DNA of 64,000 nucleotides from positions 317,150 to 381,149 of the forward strand of contig JAWCQZ010000001.1 in NCBI GenBank assembly GCA_038869515.1, read 5' to 3'. The position numbers were made by a program, and so were the translations under genes. This document shows positions 33,843 to 41,670 of the stretch, piece after piece. Source of the stretch: JAWCQZ01 sp038869515 [NCBI: Halobacteria archaeon]. Its GTDB lineage: Archaea > Halobacteriota > Syntropharchaeia > JACQPP01. Positions within the stretch are counted from its first letter, which is position 1; each line of letters starts with the position of its first letter. Below the pieces are notes generated by a model. The model was not told the origin of the DNA. It ran no database searches and saw nothing but the letters and a program-made list of their open reading frames with translations.

Positions 33843-34238
33843 GTGTTCACCGAGAAGGAGGCGGCCTACCTCCGGTCCCAGAAACTGGCCCGCTTCGCCA
33901 CGGCGGCTCCCGACGGCCAGCCCGACGTGGTGGCCGTGAACTTCGAGTTCGACGGGCAGGTCTTCCACATCGGCGGCCTCCGGCAGAGGAAGACGGTGAA
34001 ATACCGGAACGTCCTGCGGAACCCCAGAGTCGCCCTGGTCGTGGACGACCTGGAGTCGGTGGATCCCTGGAAGCCGAGGGGCATCCGCATCTACGGCCGG
34101 GGCGAGGTCGTTCAGCGGCGCGGCTTCCTGGGGCCGGGCGACTACATCCGGCTGACGCCCGACGCGAAGTGGTCGTGGGGCATCGAGGGGCCGGTGTTCC
34201 GCGACGGAAAATTCAACGTGCAGAGGGCGAGGCGCTGA
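33843..34238 (+). CDS. PPOX-class F420/flavin-dependent oxidoreductase
   Basis: This 131-residue protein belongs to the pyridoxamine-5'-phosphate-oxidase-like split-barrel family of the PPOX-class F420-dependent type. It has LRSQKLARFATAAPDGQPDVV, then FEFDGQVFHIGG, KTVKYRNVLRNPRVALVVDD and IRIYGRGEVV. It starts with GTG three bases after the SnoaL-like gene. The ending IEGPVFRDGKFNVQRARR is typical of the family. F420 or FMN use cannot be settled from sequence alone. Its stop is fused to the recurrent CTGTCTCCGGG motif. Confidence 0.85.
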   Translation: MFTEKEAAYLRSQKLARFATAAPDGQPDVVAVNFEFDGQVFHIGGLRQRKTVKYRNVLRNPRVALVVDDLESVDPWKPRGIRIYGRGEVVQRRGFLGPGDYIRLTPDAKWSWGIEGPVFRDGKFNVQRARR

Positions 34239-34285
34239 CTGTCTCCGGGGGGAGGGGTCTTTGCCCCCCTCTCGTGCGGTCCCGG
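34238..34285 (+). terminator. 3'-end motif plus hairpin after the PPOX gene
   Basis: ACTGTCTCCGGGGGG begins on the last base of the stop codon. GAGGGG then pairs with CCCCTC across a short T-rich loop. The arrangement is the same as after PAC2. Confidence 0.45.
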
Positions 34286-34337
34286 CGATGCGAGAGGGTT
34301 CCCAAGAGGACCCGGAAACTCTGTGGAAGAGGCGTCC

Positions 34338-35099
34338 TCACGATTTCGGTCCCTTCTGGAGTGTCTCAAAAAGCAGGTCCCGAGCCCCCCTTACGAGCGC
34401 CTCGAAATCGGCCCGGGGGGGGACGAAGTCGACCCGGACGCCGCGGCTCCGGAGGACCCGGCGCGTCGGCTGCCCCATGGCCGCGACGACGCCCCGGGCC
34501 ATCGCCCGACTCACCGGCAGCTCCAATCCCGCCTCCCGGGCGGCGTCGAGGAACGAATCCGCGGTCCCCGCGCTGGTGAAGGCGAAGATCTCCACCCGCC
34601 CCGCGGCGGATTCCCGGACCGCGCGTCGCAGGGCCGCGGAGTCGCGGGGCCGCTCCAGGGTGTAGAGCGGCGCGTCCCGGACCGACCCCCCGGCGGCGCT
34701 GAGCCCGCGGGGGAGGGCGGGGTCCCCCTGCCGGCTCCGGAGGAGGAGGACGCGCCTCCCCCGGACGCGCGGGCGGAGGGAGCGGAGGAGGCCCGCCGAG
34801 GAGTGGACGGGGGGGACGCGGGGCCGCAGGCCGCGCTCCCGGAGGGCGCGGGCGGTGTCGGGCCCGATTCCCCAGATTTCAGCGCGCCGGAGGGGTGCGA
34901 GGGCCCGCCGGTCGAGGGCCTCCGCCGCCCGGCGGCTGGTGAAGACCGCGATCTCCGCGGGCCCCAGGCGCGGCCGCTTCAGGACCCGCGGCTCCAGGGC
35001 GGGGGCTGCGACGGCCCGCAGGCCGAGGGAGGCGCAGAGGCGGCGCCCCGCGCGGAGCCGGTCCCGGGGGCGGAGGAGCAGAATCGCGGGCCGGGCCAT
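34338..35099 (-). CDS. hemD: Uroporphyrinogen-III synthase
   Basis: This 253-residue protein has the two-lobed HemD plan with low conservation: ILLLRPRDRLRAGRRLCASLG at the start, FTSRRAAEALDRRA, IWGIGPDTARALRERGL, then RRVLLLRSRQGDPALPRGL, and FAFTSAGTADSFLDAA (the family's second TS motif). It turns hydroxymethylbilane into uroporphyrinogen III for heme, siroheme or cobamides. No other tetrapyrrole gene lies in the window. It diverges from the SCP2-like gene across a palindromic TTTAAA. Confidence 0.8.
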   Translation of the reverse strand: MARPAILLLRPRDRLRAGRRLCASLGLRAVAAPALEPRVLKRPRLGPAEIAVFTSRRAAEALDRRALAPLRRAEIWGIGPDTARALRERGLRPRVPPVHSSAGLLRSLRPRVRGRRVLLLRSRQGDPALPRGLSAAGGSVRDAPLYTLERPRDSAALRRAVRESAAGRVEIFAFTSAGTADSFLDAAREAGLELPVSRAMARGVVAAMGQPTRRVLRSRGVRVDFVPPRADFEALVRGARDLLFETLQKGPKS

Positions 35100-35123
35100 G
35101 GGTTTCCGTGGCGAAACGAAAGG

Positions 35124-35129
35124 TTTAAA
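35124..35129. promoter_or_regulatory. Palindromic TTTAAA box shared by hemD and the SCP2-like gene
   Basis: Its centre is 27 bases from the leftward ATG (35099) and 26 bases from the rightward ATG (35153). One box at matched distance could start leaderless transcripts on both strands. Confidence 0.6.
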
Positions 35130-35152
35130 GAAGCCCCTCTTCCGGTTCCGCC

Positions 35153-35560
35153 ATGGCCTCCCCAATCCGGGCCCTCGTGGAGGACGTGGCGAGGAAAGTG
35201 GACTCCGACCCCCGGCTCCGGGACTCGATGAAGCGCTGGCTCTCGACCTACGACGGCAAAATCGTCGGCTTCCGCATCGGGGGCTCCATCGACCGCTCCG
35301 AGTGGCGCGAGCGGTTCCACTTCATCCTCTCCCGGGACGGCGCCCGCGTCGAAGAGGGGGACTACCCGAGCCCCGAGGTGACCCTCCTCATCGAGCGCGA
35401 CGAGGACGCCGTGGAGATTTTCAAGAACCCGGGGAAGACGATGGAGATGATCCGGGGCGGGCGGGTCTGGGTCATGGGGAACATGAACGAGGCCCTGCCC
35501 TTCTTCAACGAGGTCGTCTCCCGCTGCGGCGACGTGGTGAAGAAGCACCTCGCGTCCTGA
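35153..35560 (+). CDS. SCP2 sterol-binding-like protein, second copy
   Basis: This 135-residue protein has a first helix (RALVEDVARKVDSDPRLRD), strands in GKIVGFRIGGSIDRSEWRERFHFILSRDG (in part), then VEEGDYPSPEVTLLIERDEDAVEIFKNPGKT (in part), and an end MIRGGRVWVMGNMNEALPFF. The order, with the Pro-xx-x-D/E-V strand and the G(R)xWVxGN strand, fits single-domain SCP2-like proteins. It is distantly like the gene at 12881. A lipid-related role is inferred only from the fold. Confidence 0.65.
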   Translation: MASPIRALVEDVARKVDSDPRLRDSMKRWLSTYDGKIVGFRIGGSIDRSEWRERFHFILSRDGARVEEGDYPSPEVTLLIERDEDAVEIFKNPGKTMEMIRGGRVWVMGNMNEALPFFNEVVSRCGDVVKKHLAS

Positions 35561-35598
35561 CTCCGCCAACTTCAAGTCGCCCGGGCTTCTGGAAAGGG

Positions 35599-36147
35599 AT
35601 GCTCGTCTCTTCCTACTCCGTGCCCTTGGGCGCCCCCGCGCCCCCTTTCTCTCTGCCCGGGACCGACGGGAAGACCTGGTCCCTGGAGTCGTTCCGGGAC
35701 CGGAAGGCGCTGGTGGTCGTCTTCACCTGCAACCACTGCCCCTACGCCCAGGCGTGGGAGGGGCGGCTCCTCGACATCCAGCGCGACTACGGCCCCCGGG
35801 GCGTCGCCCTCGTCGCCATCAACCCGAACGACGAGCGCCAGTATCCCCAGGACTCGATGGCGGAGATGGTGAAGCGGGCGAAGCAGAAGAACTACAACTT
35901 CCCCTACCTGCGGGACGAGAGCCAGGCTGTGGCGCGGGCCTACGGGGCGCAGGTGACGCCCCACATCCTCCTCTTCGACGCCGAGCGCAAACTCCGCTAC
36001 CAGGGGCGGGTGGACGACAACCACGAGAACCCCGGCAAGGTCAAGGTCCGGGACCTGAGGAACGCCCTCGACGCCCTCCTCGCCGGCAGGGCGGTGCCGG
36101 TGGCCGAGACGCCCGCCCAGGGCTGTTCGGTCAAATGGAAGAACTGA
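35599..36147 (+). CDS. Thioredoxin-fold redoxin (AhpC/TSA-like)
   Basis: This 182-residue protein has the redoxin plan: APAPPFSLPGTDGKTWSLESF, VVVFTCNHCPYAQAWE with a CxxC (C-N-H-C), VALVAINPNDERQYPQDS, and the cis-Pro segment AYGAQVTPHILLFDAERKL. It resembles the thioredoxin-like family with TCNHCPY used by many bacteria and archaea. The substrate is unknown; a peroxide or disulfide exchange role is expected from the fold. The last 13 bases overlap the next small gene. Confidence 0.9.
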   Translation: MLVSSYSVPLGAPAPPFSLPGTDGKTWSLESFRDRKALVVVFTCNHCPYAQAWEGRLLDIQRDYGPRGVALVAINPNDERQYPQDSMAEMVKRAKQKNYNFPYLRDESQAVARAYGAQVTPHILLFDAERKLRYQGRVDDNHENPGKVKVRDLRNALDALLAGRAVPVAETPAQGCSVKWKN

Positions 36148-36326
36148 AGCGATTGCGGGAGAGAAGCAGGCCCATCGTCCAGCGGCTCCTGGAGAGGGAG
36201 TCGGCCTTCTGCTCCGGGCGCTGCGCGGCGGAGAGCGAGAAGAGGCTCGCGGACGCCCTGTTCAGGGTCGCCGTGGCGAGCCTCTCGCCCGACCCGATGC
36301 TTCCGCGCACCTTCGAACTCCCGTAG
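36135..36326 (+). CDS. Small helical protein, unknown
   Basis: This 63-residue ORF starts at an ATG inside the redoxin gene. It reads MEELKRLRERSRPIVQRLLERE, then SAFCSGRCAAESEKRLADALFRVAV. Third-position GC is as high as in true genes here, and the overlap suggests coupling. Two Cys (CSGRC) may bind a metal or form a disulfide. I do not recognise a family. Confidence 0.5.
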   Translation: MEELKRLRERSRPIVQRLLERESAFCSGRCAAESEKRLADALFRVAVASLSPDPMLPRTFELP

Positions 36327-36359
36327 AAAAGTTGAAGGGGCGGCCCCGGAAGGGTCGCC

Positions 36360-36779
36360 ATGGCGACCCTCGACTCCGCGGCCACCGGCCTCCTCGGCAT
36401 CTGGGCCGGGGCCATCCTCCACTACTCCTTCGCCGCGACCCCCGTCCTCTTCCGCAAACTGGGCCGGGAGGAGGCCGGGAAAATCGTCGGGCTCCTCTTC
36501 GGCGGATACTACGCCTTCGGGTGGGCGGCCGGCGGGCTCGCCTTGGCCTCCCTCGCGGCCCTGGGAGGACCGATGCCCCGGACCGCCATGGCGGGGGCGG
36601 CGCTCGCGACGGCGCTGGCGCAGGGGACGGTCGTCCGGCGGTGGGTCATCCGGCTGCGCGACGCGCGCGCCTCGGCCCCGGGCGGGGAGGCCGACCGGAG
36701 GTTCGGGGCGGCCCACGGGGCGAGCATGGTGCTGAACCTCGTGGTGCTGGGGCTGGCGCTGGCGGCGATTCTCACCTGA
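36360..36779 (+). CDS. DUF4149-like membrane protein
   Basis: This 139-residue protein has four hydrophobic helices: about residues 8-28, 42-66, 74-94, and 118-139. The text LHYSFAATPVLFRKLGREEAGKIVGLLFGGYY (in part) fits the DUF4149/TMEM205-like family, which has an F-x-x-x-P-x-LF and AG...LF...YY pattern. The function is not known. It starts just after a weak A-rich box and precedes a small hypothetical gene. Confidence 0.65.
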   Translation: MATLDSAATGLLGIWAGAILHYSFAATPVLFRKLGREEAGKIVGLLFGGYYAFGWAAGGLALASLAALGGPMPRTAMAGAALATALAQGTVVRRWVIRLRDARASAPGGEADRRFGAAHGASMVLNLVVLGLALAAILT

Positions 36780-36799
36780 CTCCATGGCAGAATGTGGAG

Positions 36800-37033
36800 A
36801 TGAAGCGGGACGGGGATTCCGTGGAGGTGTCGGCCTCCCAACTGAAAGGGGCCGAAGTGGTGCGCGCGAAGGTGCGGGTCCCGCTGAAGGAGTACGTGGC
36901 GCAGGTCAAGGGCGCGGTGGAGACGTTCCAAAAGCTAGCCGAGGAGGCGGGTTGTGAAGGCGACGAGGCAGGAGTCCAAGATGACATCGATTCAACTTGG
37001 AAGCGGGCGGGGGCTCTGGCCGGTCAGGCATAA
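36800..37033 (+). CDS. Small protein, unknown
   Basis: This 77-residue ORF starts with ATG (or GTG at 36794) and reads KRDGDSVEVSASQLKGAEVVRAKVRVPLKEYVAQVKGAVETFQKL (given in part). It looks like one beta hairpin and one long helix. The last 25 codons lose the high third-position GC, so the C-terminus may be degraded. Its stop overlaps the convergent ACT regulator by ten bases. I see no family. Confidence 0.45.
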   Translation: MKRDGDSVEVSASQLKGAEVVRAKVRVPLKEYVAQVKGAVETFQKLAEEAGCEGDEAGVQDDIDSTWKRAGALAGQA

Positions 37034-37575
37034 ACGACCACCCGCTTCACCGACTTCAACCGCCTCAGCCTCTCGATGAGCCGCGCCGGCACCGGCCTCC
37101 CGGTGATGAGGGTCAGCCGCGCCTCCTCCGCAAGGTAGGGGTCCTCCGCGAAGGCCTGCCTCACCGGAATCCGCGCCTCCGCCACAGCCGCGGTGATTTC
37201 ACTCAGTACCCCGGGCCTCGCGGCGTCCTCCGGGAAGACCTCCAGGACCCCGAGGCCGAGGCCCCGGGCCGCCTCCTTCAGGAAGGCGACCGGGCGCAGC
37301 CCGGTGAAGACCGCCCGGAGGTGGTCGTCGGCCTGAAGCGTATCGAGGGTTGCCCGCACCACCCGCCGGTCCACCCCGGCGGCGCGGCCGATGGCGACGT
37401 CGCTCATCGGCACCGGCCCGCAGAAGACGGTGTCCCCCTCCGCCCGCAGGCCGAGGTCGTAGAGCAGCCGGGCCACCTTCACCTGCCCCTTCCTGTGGGA
37501 AAAACGCTCCTCGACCTTGCGCCAGAAATCGCGCGAGTCGCCGTGGCCGGCCGGGAGCGCCTTGCGCGGAGGCAT
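37024..37575 (-). CDS. HTH-ACT regulator of amino-acid metabolism (COG2150-like)
   Basis: This 183-residue protein combines an N-terminal winged-HTH region (EERFSHRKGQVKVARLLYDL; PMSDVAIGRAAGVDRRVVRATLDTL) with a C-terminal ACT domain (GVLEVFPEDAARPGVLSEITAAVAEARIPVRQ, in part; LTLITGRPVPARLIERL). This matches archaeal COG2150 regulators that sense amino acids. It is divergent from pheA, with 38 bases between start codons, so it may control that operon. A CTTTTTGAG box on the minus strand lies 26 bases from the ATG. Confidence 0.85.
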   Translation of the reverse strand: MPPRKALPAGHGDSRDFWRKVEERFSHRKGQVKVARLLYDLGLRAEGDTVFCGPVPMSDVAIGRAAGVDRRVVRATLDTLQADDHLRAVFTGLRPVAFLKEAARGLGLGVLEVFPEDAARPGVLSEITAAVAEARIPVRQAFAEDPYLAEEARLTLITGRPVPARLIERLRRLKSVKRVVVYA

Positions 37576-37613
37576 GTGCGCATATATATCCGGATGCTCA
37601 AAAAGGGGCCAGC

Positions 37614-38426
37614 ATGACCCGCGCCCCCGCCGTCGCGGTCCTCGGCCCCCGGGGCTCCTACTCCGAGCAGGCGGCCCGCAAGTGGCGCCCCGGCGCGCGC
37701 CTCACCTACCAGCCGACCCCGGCCCACGTCTTCCGGGCCGTGGAGCGGGGGCGCGCCCCGGTGGGGGTCGTCCCCATCGAGAACTCGGTGGCGGGCCCCG
37801 TGGACGTCACCCTCGACCTCCTGCGGGAGTCCGACGTCTCCATCGTCGCCGAGATCGCCCTCCCCATCCGCCACTGCCTCGCCTCCAAGGGCTCCCTGAA
37901 GTCGGTGAGGGCGGTCGCCTCCAACGCGATGGCCCTCGCCCAGTGCCGCCGGTTCCTGGAGCGGACGCTGCCCGACGCGCGGGCGGTCCCGGTCCCCAGC
38001 ACCGCCGAGGCGGCGCGGCGCGCCTCCCGCCGCCCGACCCTGGCCGCCGTCGCCTCGGAGGAAGCGGCGCGCACCTACGGTCTCCGGATTCTGAGGCGGA
38101 ACATCCAGGACTACCGCTCCAACGCCACCCGCTTCATCGCCCTCGGCCGGGAGTTGCCCGCACCCACCCGGAGGGACAAGACCTCCCTGCTCATCTCGCT
38201 CGCCAAGGACCGGCCCGGCTTCCTCCACGGGGTCCTCGGCGTCTTCGCGGCTCGGCGCATCAACCTCACCAAGGTCGAGTCGCGCCCCACGAAGCGGAGG
38301 CTCGGAGAGTACGTCTTCTACCTCGACTGCGAGGGGCACGCGGGCGCGCCCCCGGTCCGGGAGGCGCTGGCGGCGCTGCGGCGCATCGCGGAGTTCCGGG
38401 TCCTGGGCTCATACCCGCGGGCGTAG
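37614..38426 (+). CDS. pheA: Prephenate dehydratase
   Basis: This 270-residue enzyme turns prephenate into phenylpyruvate for phenylalanine synthesis. The catalytic part has VLGPRGSYSEQAARKW, VVPIENSVAGPVDVTLDLL, the HCLAS stretch, and SNATRFIALGRE (the TRF motif). The C-terminal ACT domain (KTSLLISLAKDRPGFLHGVLG; INLTKVESRPTK) has the ESRP phenylalanine-binding motif. No chorismate mutase is fused. A strong TATATAT box (37582-37588) lies about 29 bases before the ATG. Confidence 0.95.
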   Translation: MTRAPAVAVLGPRGSYSEQAARKWRPGARLTYQPTPAHVFRAVERGRAPVGVVPIENSVAGPVDVTLDLLRESDVSIVAEIALPIRHCLASKGSLKSVRAVASNAMALAQCRRFLERTLPDARAVPVPSTAEAARRASRRPTLAAVASEEAARTYGLRILRRNIQDYRSNATRFIALGRELPAPTRRDKTSLLISLAKDRPGFLHGVLGVFAARRINLTKVESRPTKRRLGEYVFYLDCEGHAGAPPVREALAALRRIAEFRVLGSYPRA

Positions 38427-38435
38427 CGGCCACAC

Positions 38436-38445
38436 CCTATAATAC
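38436..38445 (+). promoter_or_regulatory. TATA box of the ACT-hom operon
   Basis: CCTATAATAC is centred 27 bases before the ATG at 38468, so the ACT gene and hom form a unit apart from pheA. Confidence 0.6.
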
Positions 38446-38467
38446 GGGGAAGTCCCCATCGGGTCCC

Positions 38468-38974
38468 ATGGCCAAGACCACCGTCACCATGGAAATCGAG
38501 CTCCGGGACGTCCCGGGCCAGCTGCTGAAGGCCCTCCAGCCCCTCTCCGACCACGGCGGCAACATACGCTCCATCATCCACCACCGGGGAAAGGTCACGC
38601 CGAGGAACACCATCCCGGTGAACATCGTCTTCGAAATCGCCGAGGCGCGCCTCGCCCCGCTCCTCGCGGCGCTGAAGAGCGAGGGGTTCCGGGTGGCCCG
38701 CCTCGGCCGGGAGCGCTTCGGGGTCTCCGCCACGGTCCTCCTCATCGGCCACATCGTCCACACCGACCTGAAGGAGACCATCCACGCGGTGGACTCGACG
38801 GGATACGCCGAGGTGGTGGACATGAGCCTCTCCATGCCCGGGGTCGAGGAGCGCTCCTCGGCCAGTTTGAAAATCAGCGCCACGGGGCCCCGGGAGCTGG
38901 GCAGGGCCCTCTCGGCGCTGGAGAGCGTCGCGCGGAAGAAGGGACTCCTCCTGGTCAAGCCGGTGGGAGCATGA
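38468..38974 (+). CDS. ACT-domain regulator paired with homoserine dehydrogenase
   Basis: This 168-residue protein (COG2061-like) starts VTMEIELRDVPGQLLKALQPLSDHGGNIRSIIHHRGK (in part), a classic ACT opening. A second unit follows with ATVLLIGHIVHTDLKETIHAVD and SASLKISATGPRELGRALSAL. It overlaps hom by four bases (ATGA). In archaea this pair is common; the ACT protein is predicted to act as the allosteric subunit for threonine feedback on homoserine dehydrogenase. Its own TATA box separates it from pheA. Confidence 0.9.
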   Translation: MAKTTVTMEIELRDVPGQLLKALQPLSDHGGNIRSIIHHRGKVTPRNTIPVNIVFEIAEARLAPLLAALKSEGFRVARLGRERFGVSATVLLIGHIVHTDLKETIHAVDSTGYAEVVDMSLSMPGVEERSSASLKISATGPRELGRALSALESVARKKGLLLVKPVGA

Positions 38975-40011
38975 AGGCCAGGCCGATCCGCCTCCACCTC
39001 GTCGGCTTCGGGACGGTGGGCCGGGGGCTGGTCCGCGTCCTGAAGGAGCAGGGGCCCGCCCTCCGGCGCGCGGGCCTCGACTTCCGCATCGCCGCCCTCT
39101 CCGACATCTGGGGCACCCTCCACGCCCCGGAGGGGCTCGACCCGGCGCGCCTCCTCCGCATCTCCCGGCCCTCCGAGGCGAAGGGGCGCGCCCCCGCGGG
39201 GGCGAGGCGGATGAGCGGCGCGGAGGCCGCGCGCAAACTCGACTCCGACATCCTGGTGGAGATGACGCCGACCAACGTGGTCACGGGGCAGCCCGCGCTG
39301 GGCCACCTCGAGGCAGCCCTCGGCGCGGGGAGGTGCGCGGTCACCAGCAACAAGGGGCCCCTCGCCGTGCGGTACCGTGAACTGATGTCCCTCGCCGCGA
39401 AGAACGGGGCGGAGCTCCGCTACGAGGCGGCCGTCGGCGGGGCGATGCCCATCATCAACCTCGCCCGGGAGGCCCTGGCGGGGAACCCCGTGCTTTCCAT
39501 CCGCGGCGTGCTGAACGGGACGACGAACTACATCCTCACCCGCATGGCCGAGGACTCGCTCCCCTTCGCCGAGGCGCTCGCCGAAGCGCAGGAGCTGGGA
39601 TACGCCGAGGCCGACCCCTCCTACGACATCGAGGGCAAGGACGCGGGGGCGAAACTGGTCATCCTCGCCAACGCCATCTTCGGCCGCAACGCCCGCTACT
39701 CCCAGGTCCGGGTCACCGGCATCACCTCCATCACCCCCGAGGCGCTCCGGCTCGCCGAGCGGGCGGGGTTCGCCCTGCGACTGGTGGCCCGGGCGGACCG
39801 GGACGGCCCGATGGAGGTCGCCCCGCGGCTGGTGCGGAGGAACTCCGCCCTCGCCGTCGAGGGGACCCTGAACGCCGCCTCGCTCATCACGGAACTGGCG
39901 GGCGAAATCACCGTCACCGGCCGCGGCGCGGGCGCCCTGGAGGCGGCGAGCGCCATCCTGAGCGACCTGGTGAGCCTTGGCTCCCGGCGCTCCTTCCCGC
40001 GGAAGGGATGA
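38971..40011 (+). CDS. hom: Homoserine dehydrogenase
   Basis: This 346-residue enzyme reduces aspartate semialdehyde to homoserine with NAD(P)H, for threonine and methionine. It has LHLVGFGTVGRGLVRVL (Rossmann), VTSNKGPLAVRY (catalytic Lys region), EAAVGGAMPIINL, GVLNGTTNYILTRM, and AEADPSYDIEGKDAGAKLVILAN (in part). It lacks a C-terminal ACT domain, matching the separate ACT protein just upstream. The gene overlaps that protein by four bases and ends nine bases from the convergent membrane-protein gene. Confidence 0.95.
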   Translation: MKARPIRLHLVGFGTVGRGLVRVLKEQGPALRRAGLDFRIAALSDIWGTLHAPEGLDPARLLRISRPSEAKGRAPAGARRMSGAEAARKLDSDILVEMTPTNVVTGQPALGHLEAALGAGRCAVTSNKGPLAVRYRELMSLAAKNGAELRYEAAVGGAMPIINLAREALAGNPVLSIRGVLNGTTNYILTRMAEDSLPFAEALAEAQELGYAEADPSYDIEGKDAGAKLVILANAIFGRNARYSQVRVTGITSITPEALRLAERAGFALRLVARADRDGPMEVAPRLVRRNSALAVEGTLNAASLITELAGEITVTGRGAGALEAASAILSDLVSLGSRRSFPRKG

Positions 40012-40020
40012 GCCCTGCCT

Positions 40021-41097
40021 TCACTTCTTCTCGGGTGCCGGCGGCGGGTTCGAGGGCTCCGACGGCGGCAGCCGCCACGTCCCCATCTCCGGGCGGGGGC
40101 GCAGCGGGGGCCGGGGCGGCGGGGGAGGGGGGGCGGCCTTCCTCTTGGGCTTTGGCGGCGGCTTGGGCCGGGGCTTGAACTGCTCCTGCGTCATCTCCCA
40201 GACCACCGTGTGGCCGTAGACGAAGGGGACGTCGAGCAGGAAGACGAGGAGCACGGTGTTGAGCGCCAGGGTGGCCCCCTGGTTCCACGAGAGGGCGAGG
40301 GGGTATTCCCCCGGGGAGTAGTGCCCGGTCGGGAGCGCGAGGAGCGGGGTGAGCCCGGAGGGCAGGGTGAAGGGCAGGCTCACCACCAGGCCGACCCCCG
40401 CGACGATGATGAGCAGGAGGATGAACAGGGGCACCAGGGCCATGAACATGGACCACCACTGGCCCCGGGTCGCCTTCCAGCTCTGGGAGAGGCTCTGGAG
40501 AGGCTTCGCCTCGCCGAGGGCGATGGCGAAGGGGAAGAGGTTCCACCGCAGGCCGATGTAGACCGCCGCGGCGACCCCCGCGACCATGGCTGCGACGTGG
40601 ACGGGAGTCACGTGGGGCTGGAAGAGCGAGGGGACGTAGCCGGGGGGCGGGGGGGCGAGGGCGTTGGCCAGGAGGTAGCCCGAGCCCGCCACCAGGAAGA
40701 AGACCGCGAGGAGCAGGAGGACCGTCGCGAAGTAGCGGGGCCAGCTCCGGGCGGCGTCCTTCAGCGCCTTCGGGAAGTCGGGATTTCCTCCCCGAACCTG
40801 GCGGCAGGTGATGATGAGCACAAGGTGGAAGAAGAGGTAGAGGCAGAGCTGGACGGCGATGAGGGGGAGCCCGTTGGGCCGCAGCACCTCGGTGACGGCC
40901 GTGCGGAAGCGCTCCTCGTCCGCAGTGCCGAACCGGATGGGCCAGCCGGTCGCCTGGAGGAATGGATTGACCGCCGCCATGTGGTAGGCGAACGCGAACC
41001 CCACCCAGGTGAGCGCCATGAGCGTGGCGGGCTTCGCCAGCGCCTTGTAGTCCCGCCACATCTGCCGGAAAACCTCGTCGAAGACTTCCGCCTGCAT
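40021..41097 (-). CDS. Polytopic membrane protein, DUF7847-like
   Basis: This 358-residue protein has about six hydrophobic helices (for example FATVLLLLAVFFLVAGSGYLL, VAAMVAGVAAAVYIGL, MFMALVPLFILLLIIVAGVGL) with a middle segment LGEAKPLQSLSQSWKATRGQW, in the style of archaeal DUF7847/GPDPase membrane-domain proteins. The C-terminal 60 residues are Pro/Lys-rich and cytoplasmic in appearance. The function is unknown. It diverges from the zinc-ribbon membrane gene at 41160 and shares its short upstream region. Confidence 0.7.
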   Translation of the reverse strand: MQAEVFDEVFRQMWRDYKALAKPATLMALTWVGFAFAYHMAAVNPFLQATGWPIRFGTADEERFRTAVTEVLRPNGLPLIAVQLCLYLFFHLVLIITCRQVRGGNPDFPKALKDAARSWPRYFATVLLLLAVFFLVAGSGYLLANALAPPPPGYVPSLFQPHVTPVHVAAMVAGVAAAVYIGLRWNLFPFAIALGEAKPLQSLSQSWKATRGQWWSMFMALVPLFILLLIIVAGVGLVVSLPFTLPSGLTPLLALPTGHYSPGEYPLALSWNQGATLALNTVLLVFLLDVPFVYGHTVVWEMTQEQFKPRPKPPPKPKRKAAPPPPPPRPPLRPRPEMGTWRLPPSEPSNPPPAPEKK

Positions 41098-41125
41098 GAC
41101 CCCGCGAATCCATCGGCGGAACCCA

Positions 41126-41138
41126 ACAAATAGATATC
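41126..41138 (+). promoter_or_regulatory. TATA-like box between two membrane-protein genes
   Basis: AAATAGATATCC lies about 27 bases before the ATG at 41160. On the other strand a TATTTG is about 32 bases from the ATG at 41097. Confidence 0.45.
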
Positions 41139-41159
41139 CTCACGAATCGGACCCCGAGG

Positions 41160-41618
41160 ATGGGGATCGGAAAACGGGCCGCGGCGCCCCGGAATCCCGC
41201 GCCCTCCTCCCCTCCGGCCCGATTCCACGTCCGGTGCTTCTCCTGCGGCGACCCCTTCGACTTCTTCGGGGCCCCCTGGTGCTCGAAGCACCGCCTCGGC
41301 GCCCACTCCAAGGTCTGCCCCCGGTGCAACCGGTGCGCCTGCGGCAGCAAGGCGTCGTGGGCCGAGTGGCGGGAGTTCCAGAGGGAACTGGGACGCTACG
41401 GGCGGCCCAAGGGGGTGGACTGGCGGCGCTTCACGACGGACGCGGCGAGCGTGGTGGTCCTCTGGGTCCTCATCTGGAGCGCCGTCTATGTGGTCACCGG
41501 GGTCTCCGCAGACAAGATTCTCCCGCTCCTGGCGTGGGTGGTGGTCCTCAACCTGGCCGCGGGTGGCGCCCAGGGGCGGTGGATGGATTGGTGGCGGAGA
41601 AGGCTCGGAATTGAATAG
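41160..41618 (+). CDS. Zinc-ribbon membrane protein
   Basis: This 152-residue protein has four CxxC-like units in the first 65 residues (HVRCFSCGDPFDFFG, WCSKH, VCPRCNRCACGS), consistent with a zinc-ribbon or double zinc knuckle. Two hydrophobic helices follow (SVVVLWVLIWSAVYVV, LPLLAWVVVLNLAAG). I do not recognise a named family. The zinc part would face the cytoplasm if the basic N-terminus stays inside. It converges on the synthase gene. Confidence 0.65.
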   Translation: MGIGKRAAAPRNPAPSSPPARFHVRCFSCGDPFDFFGAPWCSKHRLGAHSKVCPRCNRCACGSKASWAEWREFQRELGRYGRPKGVDWRRFTTDAASVVVLWVLIWSAVYVVTGVSADKILPLLAWVVVLNLAAGGAQGRWMDWWRRRLGIE

Positions 41619-41670
41619 TGCCGCTTCCACACATGCCGCTCGATATTTTCGGATGTGGCGTCGGGCCCCC

